A DNA stretch of 64,000 nucleotides from Halodesulfovibrio aestuarii (GTDB lineage Bacteria > Desulfobacterota > Desulfovibrionia > Desulfovibrionales > Desulfovibrionaceae). The stretch lies in assembly GCF_050571805.1 (NCBI RefSeq), contig NZ_CP192219.1, one strand, 5' to 3'. Positions 17,867 through 26,924 of this stretch are shown here, in pieces (position 1 is the first letter of the stretch; every line of letters starts with the position of its first letter). The notes under the pieces were generated by a model, which did not search any database, was not told the DNA's origin, and saw nothing but the letters and a program-made list of their open reading frames with translations. The position numbers and the translations under genes were made by a program.

Positions 17867-18487
17867 ATGGATATTACCGGACTACTCGACCAGACACAGA
17901 AATCCATGCAAGACCAAATGAAAGAGATGCTCAAAAAACAACAAGAGTCACTGCTTAAAGAGCAGCAAGGCTCAATTGCAAAAGCATCCCTTTCCGCAAC
18001 ATCTGCCTCTGAACGTCTGGCGGAAATGAAAAAAGAAGACGCATCGTCTGTTTCTAACTTATTCTCAAAGGACGCGGTAACTATGTCCGATGGCGTTGCC
18101 GCAATGATGAAACGCCACCAGAGCCAACAAGAATTACAACTAAGCAAACTTGACGGACTAGCAAGTGTTCTTGCAGTCGATGCTGCTAGAAGCGACATGG
18201 AAGCTCAGATTCAGGAACGCAGATCTCTTATCGGTCAAGTCTCTGCTGACGCTGGAGTAAAAAGTGTTGAGGAGATAAAACAAGAAGCTGACAACCAAAT
18301 GGTCGAACAGCAGCACAACATGAGCCAGAAAGAAAGAGCACAGGCAGCAGCTAATGGCGAAACTATCTCAACTGAAGTTTCTGTCAAAACTGGAGCTGCG
18401 GTACCTCACGTAAGTACTCCAAAGGTTAGCGCTCCTGACATAAAAATTAAAGCTGTTAAGGCTCCGCATGTAAACATTAAAATTTAA
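17867..18487 (+). CDS. Orphan coiled-coil protein with a short strand-repeat tail
   Basis: I do not recognise the family. The 206-residue protein has no signal peptide and no membrane segment. About residues 1-40 and 75-150 are Gln-, Lys- and Glu-rich and should form helices or coiled coils (QDQMKEMLKKQQESLLKEQQ; MVEQQHNMSQKERAQAAA). The last 35 residues carry a loose repeat of the form APxVx(I)K: VPHVSTPKV, SAPDIKIK and KAPHVNIKI, which ends the protein. Alternating hydrophobic residues suggest beta strands. A strong GGAGG precedes the ATG and a terminator follows, so it is a monocistronic and well-translated gene. Confidence 0.7.
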   Translation: MDITGLLDQTQKSMQDQMKEMLKKQQESLLKEQQGSIAKASLSATSASERLAEMKKEDASSVSNLFSKDAVTMSDGVAAMMKRHQSQQELQLSKLDGLASVLAVDAARSDMEAQIQERRSLIGQVSADAGVKSVEEIKQEADNQMVEQQHNMSQKERAQAAANGETISTEVSVKTGAAVPHVSTPKVSAPDIKIKAVKAPHVNIKI

Positions 18488-18540
18488 CCCCTTGCTGATA
18501 TCCATCCTATCTGCAGCCGACCCTCACTACTTTGTACATA

Positions 18541-18576
18541 AAGAAGCCTCCATGCAAATCATGGAGGCTTCTTTAT
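18541..18576 (+). terminator. Terminator after the orphan coiled-coil gene
   Basis: Stem AAGAAGCCTCCATG / CATGGAGGCTTCTT with a 6-base loop. The T-run is short (TTTA). Confidence 0.75.
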
Positions 18577-18729
18577 GTATTCACTGTATATACAAAACTG
18601 CTGAAACGACCCGCAACATCTTTTGAAAAATAATCAAGTAAAATTAAAATATTATATACAACAGAGCATTACCCTTACAGACACCAAGCCCTAAAGACAT
18701 CATAACGTCGTTTATCTGGAGCTGATAAT

Positions 18730-19140
18730 ATGAACAAATTACTCTTTGCATTTGCTATAGTACTTGCTCTCTGTTGCAACGCTCATGCCGCAAAAATAAC
18801 ACCTGAAACAATTTATACATCATTTAATATGCGGACGATATCCAGCTCACTGGGGAACAATTTAGGCTACTACTGCGCAGACTATCTCTCAGAAATATTT
18901 TCACAGGAAACAGTTTCGTTTAATGAGAACACCCTCGTTATAGACAGTAACAAGCGATATCTACGATTTGTCATTGTTGAAGATGATACACTGATGCTTT
19001 ATGAAAAAATAAAAGGCGGGTCGTACAACGCGCAATCCATAATCACAGTTTCTTACGACAAACAACACCGCGACTTTCGAGGTGACGAAACCTATATCGA
19101 CATGCCATCTATCTGCAAACCTTACCCGTTGCAAAAATAG
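18730..19140 (+). CDS. Small exported protein of unknown function
   Basis: A 136-residue protein with a clear signal peptide (MNKLLFAFAIVLALCCNAHA, cleavage likely after AHA). The mature part of about 116 residues has one pair of Cys (YYCADY near the middle, SICKPY near the end) that could form a disulfide in the periplasm. Its beta-rich pattern (LRFVIVEDDTLMLYEKIKGG) suggests a small globular fold. No lipobox fits well and no family is recognised. TGGAGC lies 7-8 bases before the ATG. It is preceded by a 240-base AT-rich region that probably contains its promoter. Confidence 0.7.
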   Translation: MNKLLFAFAIVLALCCNAHAAKITPETIYTSFNMRTISSSLGNNLGYYCADYLSEIFSQETVSFNENTLVIDSNKRYLRFVIVEDDTLMLYEKIKGGSYNAQSIITVSYDKQHRDFRGDETYIDMPSICKPYPLQK

Positions 19141-19172
19141 CTATACATCTATCCGTGCATCCCAAAAAACAG

Positions 19173-19204
19173 AAAAGCCCCCATGCCAATCATGGAGGCT
19201 TTCC
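19173..19204 (-). terminator. Terminator of the glutamate synthase operon
   Basis: On the minus strand, stem AAAGCCTCCATG / CATGGGGGCTTT (one mismatch) is followed by TCTGTTTTTT. On the plus strand no T-run follows, so it mainly serves the minus-strand operon. It shares most of its stem with the terminator at 18541-18576. Confidence 0.65.
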
Positions 19205-19308
19205 GAATTACGGTAGTTTATCAGTCAAGCTTAGGAGAAATTTCCTCAGTTTGAAGAAACTATCTGAGCCGTATACGTTCTAAGGTATGCAGATAATTAT
19301 CTGATAAC

Positions 19309-20067
19309 CTAGTTTGTTCCCACATACATGTTACCGTATGGACGATGGGAAAACGGCGTTATTTTTTTAAACTCACCCTGCATTACTTCTTCCACATCCT
19401 TATCGAATGCTTCAGCCCAGTCTACGACATGGGAACGAATGAAGGTAGCGTCTTCTTCATTAATAGCTTCGAGCTGTAAACCAGGCCCAAGCTGGTATTC
19501 TGGAACAGTACCACGAATGTAAATAACACCCGCGTGCATTCCGGTACCAAGGCTTCTGCCGGTGATCGGTGCGCTTTCATCCATGGTAGAATCCATACCG
19601 AGAAGGATAATTGCTCCGCCCGCCATGTATTCACCAAGGAAGTCACCAGCTTTACCGCCAGCTACGATTACAGGCTTTTTGTCCATGTACGACTTCATGT
19701 GGATACCTACACGGTAGCCTACGTCCTGTTTTATAAGGATACGGCCGCCACGCATTGCATAGCCGAGAACATCGCCAGCCATACCGTTGATCTGGATTTC
19801 TCCGTCATCCATGGTATTGCCTACGCCGTCCTGTGCATTGCCTTCTACGCGGATAGTTGCACCGCGCATGAACATTGCAAGATCCTGTCCCGGAACACCG
19901 TGAATAAGAAAGTGAACAGGGCTTTTGATGGAGTTGCCAATGTATCGCTGACCGCAGATATTTTCTAACTCAATCTCAGTTGCACCGTTGCGCACAGCTT
20001 CACGAATTTGCTCGTTCAATTGTCGATAGTACACGCCTTTGGCGTCGATGGTACACTTTTTAGCCAT
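19309..20067 (-). CDS. Glutamate synthase, GXGXG (C-terminal GltB-like) subunit
   Basis: Corresponds to the C-terminal beta-helix domain of bacterial GltB, here a separate protein as in archaeal-type glutamate synthase. It has the repeated Gly pattern (GNAQDGVGNTMDDGEIQING, GDVLGYAMRGGRI, KAGDFLGEYMAGGAIILLGM, GTGMHAGVIYIRG). The domain is structural and positions the ammonia tunnel. ATG 20067 gives 252 residues, with GGAGG 7 bases upstream. A longer frame to 20139 overlaps the glutaminase gene and is unlikely. It starts 2 bases after the stop of the glutaminase subunit, which indicates translational coupling. Confidence 0.9.
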   Translation of the reverse strand: MAKKCTIDAKGVYYRQLNEQIREAVRNGATEIELENICGQRYIGNSIKSPVHFLIHGVPGQDLAMFMRGATIRVEGNAQDGVGNTMDDGEIQINGMAGDVLGYAMRGGRILIKQDVGYRVGIHMKSYMDKKPVIVAGGKAGDFLGEYMAGGAIILLGMDSTMDESAPITGRSLGTGMHAGVIYIRGTVPEYQLGPGLQLEAINEEDATFIRSHVVDWAEAFDKDVEEVMQGEFKKITPFSHRPYGNMYVGTN

Positions 20068-20069
20068 GC

Positions 20070-21164
20070 CTAGACCTCCAACTTCACAATCACCGGCTCG
20101 CCGGCTTTTGGTGCCCATACTCTGTCGAGATCTCGACAAACTTCACGGATGGAGCTCTCTTCACTGGACATAAATACCATATCGTCCTTTTCACCGATAA
20201 CGAGCGGACGAAGCTTAACGCGGTCGTTAAGTCCCATCATGCCTTCGCTGTCGGTTACGAGGATTGCAAACGGGCCGTTGAGCATCGCCGGGCCGTAGAC
20301 CATACGCAACGCTTCGTACGCTTCGCGCTGTTCTTCCGGCATACGCTCAATTTCATCCCAGAATGGCGGAGCAAAAACTTTACATGCCATTTCGTGGGAA
20401 AGACCGTGCTTACGAATAAGAAGGTCAATCAAGTATGCAACAACTTCAGTATCCGTCATCATGTTACATTCATAATCATGCTGACACAGGTAGCGTCTGT
20501 TAATACCGTAGGAGGAAATCTCTCCGTTATGAACAATCGCCCAGTCTAACAGGGTAAACGGATGTGCTCCGCCCCACCAGCCCGGAGTGTTAGTCGGGAA
20601 ACGGTTATGACCAGTCCACATATAGCCGCTGTATTCATCTAATTTAAAGAAGTCAGCGATGTCTTCCGGATACCCGACACCCTTGAATGCTCCCATGTTT
20701 TTGCCACTGGAGAATACAAAAGCACCCTGCACTCTGTTGTTAATGTGCATAACGATGTTTACCACGTAATCATCTTCGCTCAGATCCTGCCACTTTGGAC
20801 GATCAACCTTAGGAGAAAGGAAGTAGCGCCACATAAGTGGAGATTCTTTAATGGCTAGCACCTTACGGGTAGGAATCGGCTCAGAAATCTTAATATCAAA
20901 GTACATTTTGATGATCTCTTCAGCGCGGTCAAGGCCTGCCTGATCATCACACATAAGGTGGAAGGCATACAAATCTGCATGCTCAGGATAAATACCATAT
21001 GCAGCAAAACCACCACCAAGGCCGTTACCGCGGTCGTGCATAGTGCACATTGCGTCAATCGGCATAGTACCCGGTATCAGTTTTTTCTTTTTATCAAGTA
21101 CCCCAAAGACACCACAACCTGAGATGTCTTTATCAAAATGCCAAAAATCATTGGGAGCTTTCAT
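20070..21164 (-). CDS. Glutamate synthase, class II glutamine amidotransferase subunit
   Basis: Hydrolyses glutamine and passes ammonia to the synthase domain. The catalytic nucleophile is Cys17 in ISGCGVFGV, so the mature enzyme should begin at Cys17 after removal of 16 residues, as in GltB and PurF relatives. Further Ntn-hydrolase features are TGHNRFPTNTPGWWGGAHPF, the VHNGEISSYG loop, and the MTDTEVVAYLIDLL segment. ATG 21164 is preceded by GGAG; a longer frame to 21257 has no such support. 364 residues matches the stand-alone archaeal-type subunit. Confidence 0.92.
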   Translation of the reverse strand: MKAPNDFWHFDKDISGCGVFGVLDKKKKLIPGTMPIDAMCTMHDRGNGLGGGFAAYGIYPEHADLYAFHLMCDDQAGLDRAEEIIKMYFDIKISEPIPTRKVLAIKESPLMWRYFLSPKVDRPKWQDLSEDDYVVNIVMHINNRVQGAFVFSSGKNMGAFKGVGYPEDIADFFKLDEYSGYMWTGHNRFPTNTPGWWGGAHPFTLLDWAIVHNGEISSYGINRRYLCQHDYECNMMTDTEVVAYLIDLLIRKHGLSHEMACKVFAPPFWDEIERMPEEQREAYEALRMVYGPAMLNGPFAILVTDSEGMMGLNDRVKLRPLVIGEKDDMVFMSSEESSIREVCRDLDRVWAPKAGEPVIVKLEV

Positions 21165-21183
21165 ACTATATCTCCAAAGCCCT

Positions 21184-22461
21184 CTACTCAGCAGCAGGGG
21201 TCCACTTTGTGTCAAATTCTTCTTCCGGCCAGAGCAATGCAGACGGTTGGCCTGCAATAAGCTCTTCCTTCACGTCCGGAGTTATATCCAGACCGAAGCG
21301 AACGAAGCCGGTGTATAACCCTGCAAAATCGACCTCTCCCACAAGCACATAGCCTATCAGCTTTTCATCACGGAAAATCAGTTTACGATATGTTCCGTTT
21401 TCTTCGTCAAGTTCGGCAAAAACTTCACAAGGCTCGTCTTCCGCCGGATTTACATGACCAAGAGATGCTGTAGGCAGCCCGTAGAAAGAAATTGCGTTCA
21501 TCGGTAAGCCACCAGGGTGCGGAGATGCATTCTCACTCGCCATATTAAGGCCAGCATGATAGCCCTGACTGAATGCGTTAGGCCAGATTGGTGTAACTCT
21601 GGCTTCCTGTGCAATCATATCCGGTGCTTCAGCAACATCACCTGCGGCATACACACCGTCTGCGCTGGAACACATATTGTCATCAACTTTGATGCCTCTG
21701 TTCACAGCAATTCCGGCCTCTTTAGCAAGAGCAAGACTTGGCACAACACCAATGGCAACAACGACAGCTTCACAAGCCAGCTTCTGGCCATTGGCAAGAC
21801 GTACGCCAATAACATCGCCCTGCTCAGTACGCAGAATTTCTTCCACTGTGGTACCGCAACGGATTGCAATACCCTTTTCTTCGAGCCTTTTTGCTACAAG
21901 GTTGCCAGCCACATCGTCGAATGCTGCGGAAAGCACACGGCTTCCAAGTTCGACAATAGCAGTGGAAAGACCGTTGTAACGCAGTGCTTCTGCAGCTTTA
22001 AGCCCAATAAGACCACCACCGATAACCACAACTCTGTGAATCTTTTTCGAAAGATCAAGCAGCATATGAGCGTGATTCAACGTAGTAAAGTTGTATACTC
22101 CGCTGCCTTCAATGCCTTTAAGTGGAGGCATAAAAGGTACACCGCCTGTTGCCAGTAAGAGCTGAGTATATTCAATCTGCTCTCCGGCTTCAGTGGTAAT
22201 AATCTTCGCTTCGTTATCAATGGCAGCTACACGGGTGTTGAGCTTAACTTCAACATTGTTCTTTTCGTAGAATTCATCAGGCCGAAGACGTACTCTTTCA
22301 AGACCGATTTTTCCTGCAAGAAAATATGAAATCAGCGGACGTCCATATGTTGGAGTATCTTCTTCGCTTACTACGAGAATCGGAGTTGTTGTATCAACCT
22401 TACGAATCCCTTCGATAGCGCCGACAGAGGCAACACCGTTTCCAACTATTACATACGACAT
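21184..22461 (-). CDS. FAD/NAD(P)-dependent oxidoreductase of the glutamate synthase cluster
   Basis: A 425-residue flavoprotein of the pyridine-nucleotide disulfide/nitrite reductase type. It has an N-terminal FAD site (VIVGNGVASVGAIEGIR), a second dinucleotide fold (VVVIGGGLIGLKAAEALRYNG), and an FAD-closing motif ending in VYAAGDVAEA. No redox Cys pair is present, so electrons probably go straight to the ferredoxin or synthase subunit. ATG 22461 has AGGAG upstream; the longer frame to 22599 overlaps the ferredoxin gene. In this cluster it plays the role of GltD, feeding reducing power from NAD(P)H, which is an inference. Confidence 0.88.
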   Translation of the reverse strand: MSYVIVGNGVASVGAIEGIRKVDTTTPILVVSEEDTPTYGRPLISYFLAGKIGLERVRLRPDEFYEKNNVEVKLNTRVAAIDNEAKIITTEAGEQIEYTQLLLATGGVPFMPPLKGIEGSGVYNFTTLNHAHMLLDLSKKIHRVVVIGGGLIGLKAAEALRYNGLSTAIVELGSRVLSAAFDDVAGNLVAKRLEEKGIAIRCGTTVEEILRTEQGDVIGVRLANGQKLACEAVVVAIGVVPSLALAKEAGIAVNRGIKVDDNMCSSADGVYAAGDVAEAPDMIAQEARVTPIWPNAFSQGYHAGLNMASENASPHPGGLPMNAISFYGLPTASLGHVNPAEDEPCEVFAELDEENGTYRKLIFRDEKLIGYVLVGEVDFAGLYTGFVRFGLDITPDVKEELIAGQPSALLWPEEEFDTKWTPAAE

Positions 22462-22477
22462 GGGCGAGCTCCTGCTA

Positions 22478-22918
22478 TCAGCGAGATTCGTAAACAAGTG
22501 CGCCGTTAGGACAGGCTTCCACGCATGCTGGCATGTCGCGGCCTTCGCACAGGTCACATTTAATAATCTTACCCTTAGTAACATTGCGGCGAACCGCACC
22601 GTAAGGGCACGCCATCAGACATGACCAGCAGCCGACACACTGTTCTTCATTATAACAAGTGCGGCCTGTTTCCTGATCTTTGTATAACGCGCCGGATATA
22701 CAGGCGGATACACAAGATGGGTTGTCACAATGACGACAACTGAGGGCTACAGAGATCTGCCCTTTGTCATATACGGCCTTGCAAGGCTGTAAGCCTGTTG
22801 CCACCTCTTCTTTAGCGGCAATAACAACATCCTTACTGGCAGAATGTACGGTTAGGCAGGCAACTTCACAAATGTGGCAGCCGATACAGACATCTTTATT
22901 CGGATAAACTCTACGCAT
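22478..22918 (-). CDS. Polyferredoxin of the glutamate synthase cluster (four 4Fe-4S sites)
   Basis: A 146-residue iron-sulfur protein with four Cys groups: CIGCHICEVAC near residue 11, CRHCDNPSCVSAC near 60, CVGCWSCLMAC near 92, and CDLCEGRDMPACVEAC near 120. This is the HycB/DmsB-type arrangement of electron-transfer subunits. It probably wires the FAD oxidoreductase to the FMN synthase subunit. It starts 2 bases after the FMN subunit stop, so the two genes are coupled. Confidence 0.9.
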   Translation of the reverse strand: MRRVYPNKDVCIGCHICEVACLTVHSASKDVVIAAKEEVATGLQPCKAVYDKGQISVALSCRHCDNPSCVSACISGALYKDQETGRTCYNEEQCVGCWSCLMACPYGAVRRNVTKGKIIKCDLCEGRDMPACVEACPNGALVYESR

Positions 22919-22920
22919 AT

Positions 22921-24444
22921 CTACCGTCCTGCGTGTTTAACGCCGAGAATGTCCAGCTCAGTTTTATTAAGACCAAGTCCACGCAGCTTATCGCGGTTAC
23001 CACGCAAGCTTTCAATGGAGTTAAGTCCCATACCGCCGAGCATTTCCTGAATCTCGTGTCCCCATGCGCGGATGAGGTTAGCAAGACGCTTAGCAGCAAC
23101 TTCAGGATTCTGACGTTTTTTAAGACGTGCTTCGTTGGTAGCAATACCCCAAGGACATTTACCTGTGTAGCAACGTCCACAAAGAGTACAGCCAACAGAA
23201 ACCAAGGCAGCAGTCGCGATGTAAACAGCATCCGCACCAAGTGCAATTGCTTTAATAGCATCCGCAGAACAGCGTACACCACCGGCAACAACCAGAGATG
23301 CGTGGTTACGAATCCCCTCGTCACGCAAACGGTCATCAACCGCAGCAAGAGCAAGTTCCATCGGAATGCCTACGTTATCGCGGATCATGGTAGGTGCAGC
23401 ACCTGTACCACCTCTGAAGCCGTCAATAACAACAATATCTGCACCTGCGCGTACAATACCGGAAGCAATCGCCGGAGCATTATGTACAGCAGCAATCTTT
23501 ACAGACACTGGGACCTTATATTCTGTTGATTCCTTAATTGCGTAGATAAGCTGAAGCAAATCTTCAATAGAATAAATATCGTGGTGTGGTGCAGGAGAAA
23601 TTGCATCTGAACCGACCGGACACATACGGGTTTTGGAAACCTCTTCGTCGATCTTTTCACCCGGTAAGTGGCCGCCGATACCCGGCTTAGCACCCTGACC
23701 GATCTTAATTTCTACAGCACGACCAGCATTCAAATAATCTGTGTGTACACCAAAGCGGCCTGATGCAACCTGTACGATGGTATTGTCTCCATACTTGTAC
23801 AGATCAGGGTGCAAACCACCCTCACCGGTATTATAAGCAATACCAAGCTCAGTTGCTGCCATTGCCATTGCCTTATGCAGGTTCAAGTTAATTGAACCGA
23901 AGGACATAGCGGAGAACATAAGCGGGTAATTAAGCTTAAGCTGCGGTGCCATTTTGGTAATAAGTTTCGGCCCGTGAGGGGTTTCCTCAAAGCTCACTTT
24001 ATCAGGCTTAGCGCCCAGGAAAGTGGTCAGTTCCATTGGCTCGCGAAGCGGGTCAATAGACGGGTTGGTTACCTGACTGGCATCAAGTTGAAGGTTGTCC
24101 CAGTAGATCGGCTTTTTGGCAGGAGATCCCATGCCGGAAAGCAAAATACCACCAGTATCGCCCTGCTTGTACACGTGCTTCATGTAAGTAGGAGTCCAAA
24201 GAGCATTGTCTCTGAAATCTGCCGGATTTTTCTTAATAGTAAGGCAACCGGTAGGACAGAATGCTTCACAACGATGACAGCCTACACATTTAGTGTTGTC
24301 ATGGCTTACGCACTGACGAGCATCATCCCAGTAATGGGCTTCATACGAACACTGACGCACACAAACTTCGCAATTGATACAGCGATCTTTATCACGATCG
24401 ATAACAAAGTCGTTAAAATTCTGGCTTATTGGCTTAAACAGCAA
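22921..24444 (-). CDS. Glutamate synthase, FMN-binding catalytic subunit with ferredoxin domain (archaeal type)
   Basis: The central synthase domain, which makes glutamate from 2-oxoglutarate and ammonia on FMN. The N terminus carries two 4Fe-4S motifs (CINCEVCVRQC and CVGCHRCEAFCPTG). The TIM-barrel part has AMSFGSINLNLHKAMA, GEGGLHPDLYKYG, DGFRGGTGAAPTMIRDNVGI and GADAVYIATAAL. A further Cys group, GCTLCGRCYTGKCPWG, matches the 3Fe-4S site of GltB. I prefer a TTG start at 24444, which has GAGGAGA six bases upstream; a frame to 24483 lacks this. It is the first gene of the five-gene operon. Confidence 0.92.
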   Translation of the reverse strand: MLFKPISQNFNDFVIDRDKDRCINCEVCVRQCSYEAHYWDDARQCVSHDNTKCVGCHRCEAFCPTGCLTIKKNPADFRDNALWTPTYMKHVYKQGDTGGILLSGMGSPAKKPIYWDNLQLDASQVTNPSIDPLREPMELTTFLGAKPDKVSFEETPHGPKLITKMAPQLKLNYPLMFSAMSFGSINLNLHKAMAMAATELGIAYNTGEGGLHPDLYKYGDNTIVQVASGRFGVHTDYLNAGRAVEIKIGQGAKPGIGGHLPGEKIDEEVSKTRMCPVGSDAISPAPHHDIYSIEDLLQLIYAIKESTEYKVPVSVKIAAVHNAPAIASGIVRAGADIVVIDGFRGGTGAAPTMIRDNVGIPMELALAAVDDRLRDEGIRNHASLVVAGGVRCSADAIKAIALGADAVYIATAALVSVGCTLCGRCYTGKCPWGIATNEARLKKRQNPEVAAKRLANLIRAWGHEIQEMLGGMGLNSIESLRGNRDKLRGLGLNKTELDILGVKHAGR

Positions 24445-24548
24445 AATATCTCTCCTCGTACACAAGGCGCCCGAGCGCGTCATTCGTATTTTTTTCTGAG
24501 CAAAATCTCCAACAGGAGCCGGCTACCACTAGCTGGCAGCTGCCGTTG

Positions 24549-24582
24549 ATTATATTTACAAAAAAAGTCTCAAATTTGTCAA
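24549..24582 (-). promoter_or_regulatory. Candidate promoter of the glutamate synthase operon
   Basis: Minus strand: TTGACA at 24582-24577, then TAAATA at 24558-24553 after 18 bases; a perfect TATAAT at 24554-24549 is 22 bases away. The surroundings are very AT-rich. Confidence 0.45.
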
Positions 24583-24695
24583 GATTGTAATTTTTAGTTT
24601 TTATATTTATTATTTTTACGCTATTATCACCAATTAAACTAATATGTTACGGTGCGTTTATACAAAATTGTCATAAAGAATATTACTTCATAATA

Positions 24696-25451
24696 TTACA
24701 TTTTTGTAGAAACTTGCTCTTTCACAAAACCTCGCACCAGCTCTACCACCCTCTTGGAAGTTTCAATATGTGTCGTAACCACGTGATGTCCTGTAACTTT
24801 TTCTTCTATCCGTAACAATTTTACCGTCACTTCCTTCGAAGACACACTTTTTGCGATTAAAAAAATATTTCCTAAAGGAACACTCTTGTCTGTAGGGGCT
24901 TGTATCGCTAATATCGGGGCATTAATCGCAGTTATCTCACCACGCACTTTTTTTGCCCCTTTCATAAGCTCATGCAATTGCTGCATACTTACAAATTCGT
25001 CATAACCCACCCACGGGGAAATCCGTAAGTGCTCATCATCGCGTCTCCGTAAAGGGAAAACAGGCTTAAAATTCTTCACGATCGGTGTAAAAGGAATACG
25101 CCAGTCTTTCATCTGCCACGGAAAAAACGAATACAGGTACAACGGGGCCGCCAGCGAGACCACACCTGCAACAGGATACTTTGAAGCTAAGTGTAACGCC
25201 AATGTCCCCCCCATGGAAAGACCTATCACGAAAACTGCATCAACTTTCGCTGCCAGCTCCTGATACTCCTTTTCCGCGGCCCATTCCCAATCTGTCCAGC
25301 CCGTCGTCTGGAAATCTTCAAACGACGTTCCATGACCGGGTAACATTATATTACGAACCTCGTACCCCTCTGACTCCAATGGTGCCACCAACGGCTCCAT
25401 CTCGAACGGACTCCCTGTCCACCCGTGAATCAACAAGCAGCCTACTTTCAT
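24696..25451 (-). CDS. Alpha/beta hydrolase, Est30-like carboxylesterase
   Basis: A cytoplasmic serine hydrolase of 251 residues. The oxyanion segment HGWTGSPFEMEPL lies at the N terminus and the nucleophile elbow is GLSMGGTLAL near residue 98. Asp of APTDKSVPL and His of VTGHHVVTTH complete the expected triad. The size and the order of motifs match Est30 or monoacylglycerol lipase-like carboxylesterases that cleave short acyl esters. The natural substrate cannot be inferred. It is transcribed away from mtaD, and the gap between them (25452-25598) should contain both promoters. Confidence 0.85.
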   Translation of the reverse strand: MKVGCLLIHGWTGSPFEMEPLVAPLESEGYEVRNIMLPGHGTSFEDFQTTGWTDWEWAAEKEYQELAAKVDAVFVIGLSMGGTLALHLASKYPVAGVVSLAAPLYLYSFFPWQMKDWRIPFTPIVKNFKPVFPLRRRDDEHLRISPWVGYDEFVSMQQLHELMKGAKKVRGEITAINAPILAIQAPTDKSVPLGNIFLIAKSVSSKEVTVKLLRIEEKVTGHHVVTTHIETSKRVVELVRGFVKEQVSTKM

Positions 25452-25598
25452 ACGTTATCCTTTTATTGAATCTCTTTTCTTTCTGTTGTCTCAAACGGAG
25501 CTTATCAAAAATCAACCAACCTGCCTGACTTGTTTAACTAGTAACAATACACTACAGTGTCGCACTCACAATATAGGATGCTAATAAGGAGTTTTTGA

Positions 25599-26924
25599 AT
25601 GCAGTCTTGTGACACATTACTATTCGCAGAGATTATCGTCACTCAAGACGAGTCCCGTTCCATCATACACAACGGCGGCGTTGCTGTTTCCCAAGGCAGG
25701 ATTGTGTGTATAGACACGGCAGATGCCGTGCGTTCACAGTACGCTTCCAAGAACGTTATGGAACTAAAAAACTCCTTGCTTATGCCGGGTCTTATCAATA
25801 GCCACACACACGCTGCAATGACGTTGCTGCGCGGCGTTGCTGACGATTTGCCGCTTATGGACTGGCTCAACAACCACATTTTCCCTGTAGAGCAAAATTT
25901 AACTGCGGAAAAGGTAGAACTGGGTGCATTGCTGGCATGTGCAGAAATGACACGGTACGGCACTACCTCCTTCTGTGATATGTATCTTATTGAAGATGCA
26001 ACATATAAAGCTGTAGATCAATCGGGATTACGCGTCCTTGGCGGCGAGGGATTGTTTGTATTCCCGTCCCCTGCGTATCCGGACTTTACTACGGGTATAA
26101 AACTTGTACGAGACATGGACGCAAAATGGCGCAGCAAGCCGCTTATCCGCCAAGCTGTAATGCCCCATGCAGTGTACACCACTACACCGGAAATTCTTAC
26201 AACTTGCAGAGAAGTTGCTGAAGAACTTGATCTGCCGATCCATATTCATCTTGCAGAAACTCCTGCCGAAACCAAAGCCTGCATAGACAGCTTTGGCAAA
26301 CGCCCTGTGGAGTATGTGCACAGCTTAGGATTACTGAGCAACCGCACGACGATAGCCCATGCAGTTGACCTTACAGACGATGAAATTTCCTTGCTTGCAG
26401 AAACCGGCACCAGCGTTGCGCACAACCCTGAAAGCAACATGAAGCTGGCCTCCGGCATCGCTTCAATTGAAAAGATGCTCGCTAAGGGCGTCAATGTATC
26501 CTTAGGAACAGACGGCGCTGCTTCAAACAACGCCCTGAACATGTTTACTGAAATGGCTTCATGCGCGTTTCTGCAAAAAGTTCAGCTTCTTGATCCTACT
26601 GCGGCAACTGCCCAGACAGTGCTGGATATGGCGACCCGCAACGGTGCACGCAGCATGGGACAGACAGATATCGGTTCTCTTGCAGTGGGCAATCAGGCAG
26701 ATATAATTGCAATTGACCTCACACAGCCTAATCTGCTGCCGATGCATAATCCAGTTTCCCATCTGGTGTATGCTTCAAACGGAGCCGAGGTTCACATGTC
26801 TATGGTGGCGGGTGAAGTCCTGTATCAGGACGGCAAATATTTAAAAATTGACTACCCTGCCCTAATTGATGCTGCAAAAGATGTTGCTAAATGGGTACAA
26901 AAGAAGATACAGAAGCGCAGCTAA
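25599..26924 (+). CDS. mtaD: 5-methylthioadenosine/S-adenosylhomocysteine deaminase
   Basis: A metal-dependent amidohydrolase that deaminates S-adenosylhomocysteine or methylthioadenosine, part of the recycling of SAM products. Metal site residues are visible: HTHAAMT near residue 68, HIHLAET near 215, IAHAVDL near 247, and SLGTDGAASNN near 305. The C terminus returns to the beta sandwich (SLAVGNQADIIAIDL). 441 residues is normal for the family. AAGGAG lies 9 bases before the ATG. Related deaminases with the same fold (guanine, cytosine) cannot be fully excluded, but the LLRGVADDLPLMDWL stretch is typical of MtaD. Confidence 0.88.
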   Translation: MQSCDTLLFAEIIVTQDESRSIIHNGGVAVSQGRIVCIDTADAVRSQYASKNVMELKNSLLMPGLINSHTHAAMTLLRGVADDLPLMDWLNNHIFPVEQNLTAEKVELGALLACAEMTRYGTTSFCDMYLIEDATYKAVDQSGLRVLGGEGLFVFPSPAYPDFTTGIKLVRDMDAKWRSKPLIRQAVMPHAVYTTTPEILTTCREVAEELDLPIHIHLAETPAETKACIDSFGKRPVEYVHSLGLLSNRTTIAHAVDLTDDEISLLAETGTSVAHNPESNMKLASGIASIEKMLAKGVNVSLGTDGAASNNALNMFTEMASCAFLQKVQLLDPTAATAQTVLDMATRNGARSMGQTDIGSLAVGNQADIIAIDLTQPNLLPMHNPVSHLVYASNGAEVHMSMVAGEVLYQDGKYLKIDYPALIDAAKDVAKWVQKKIQKRS

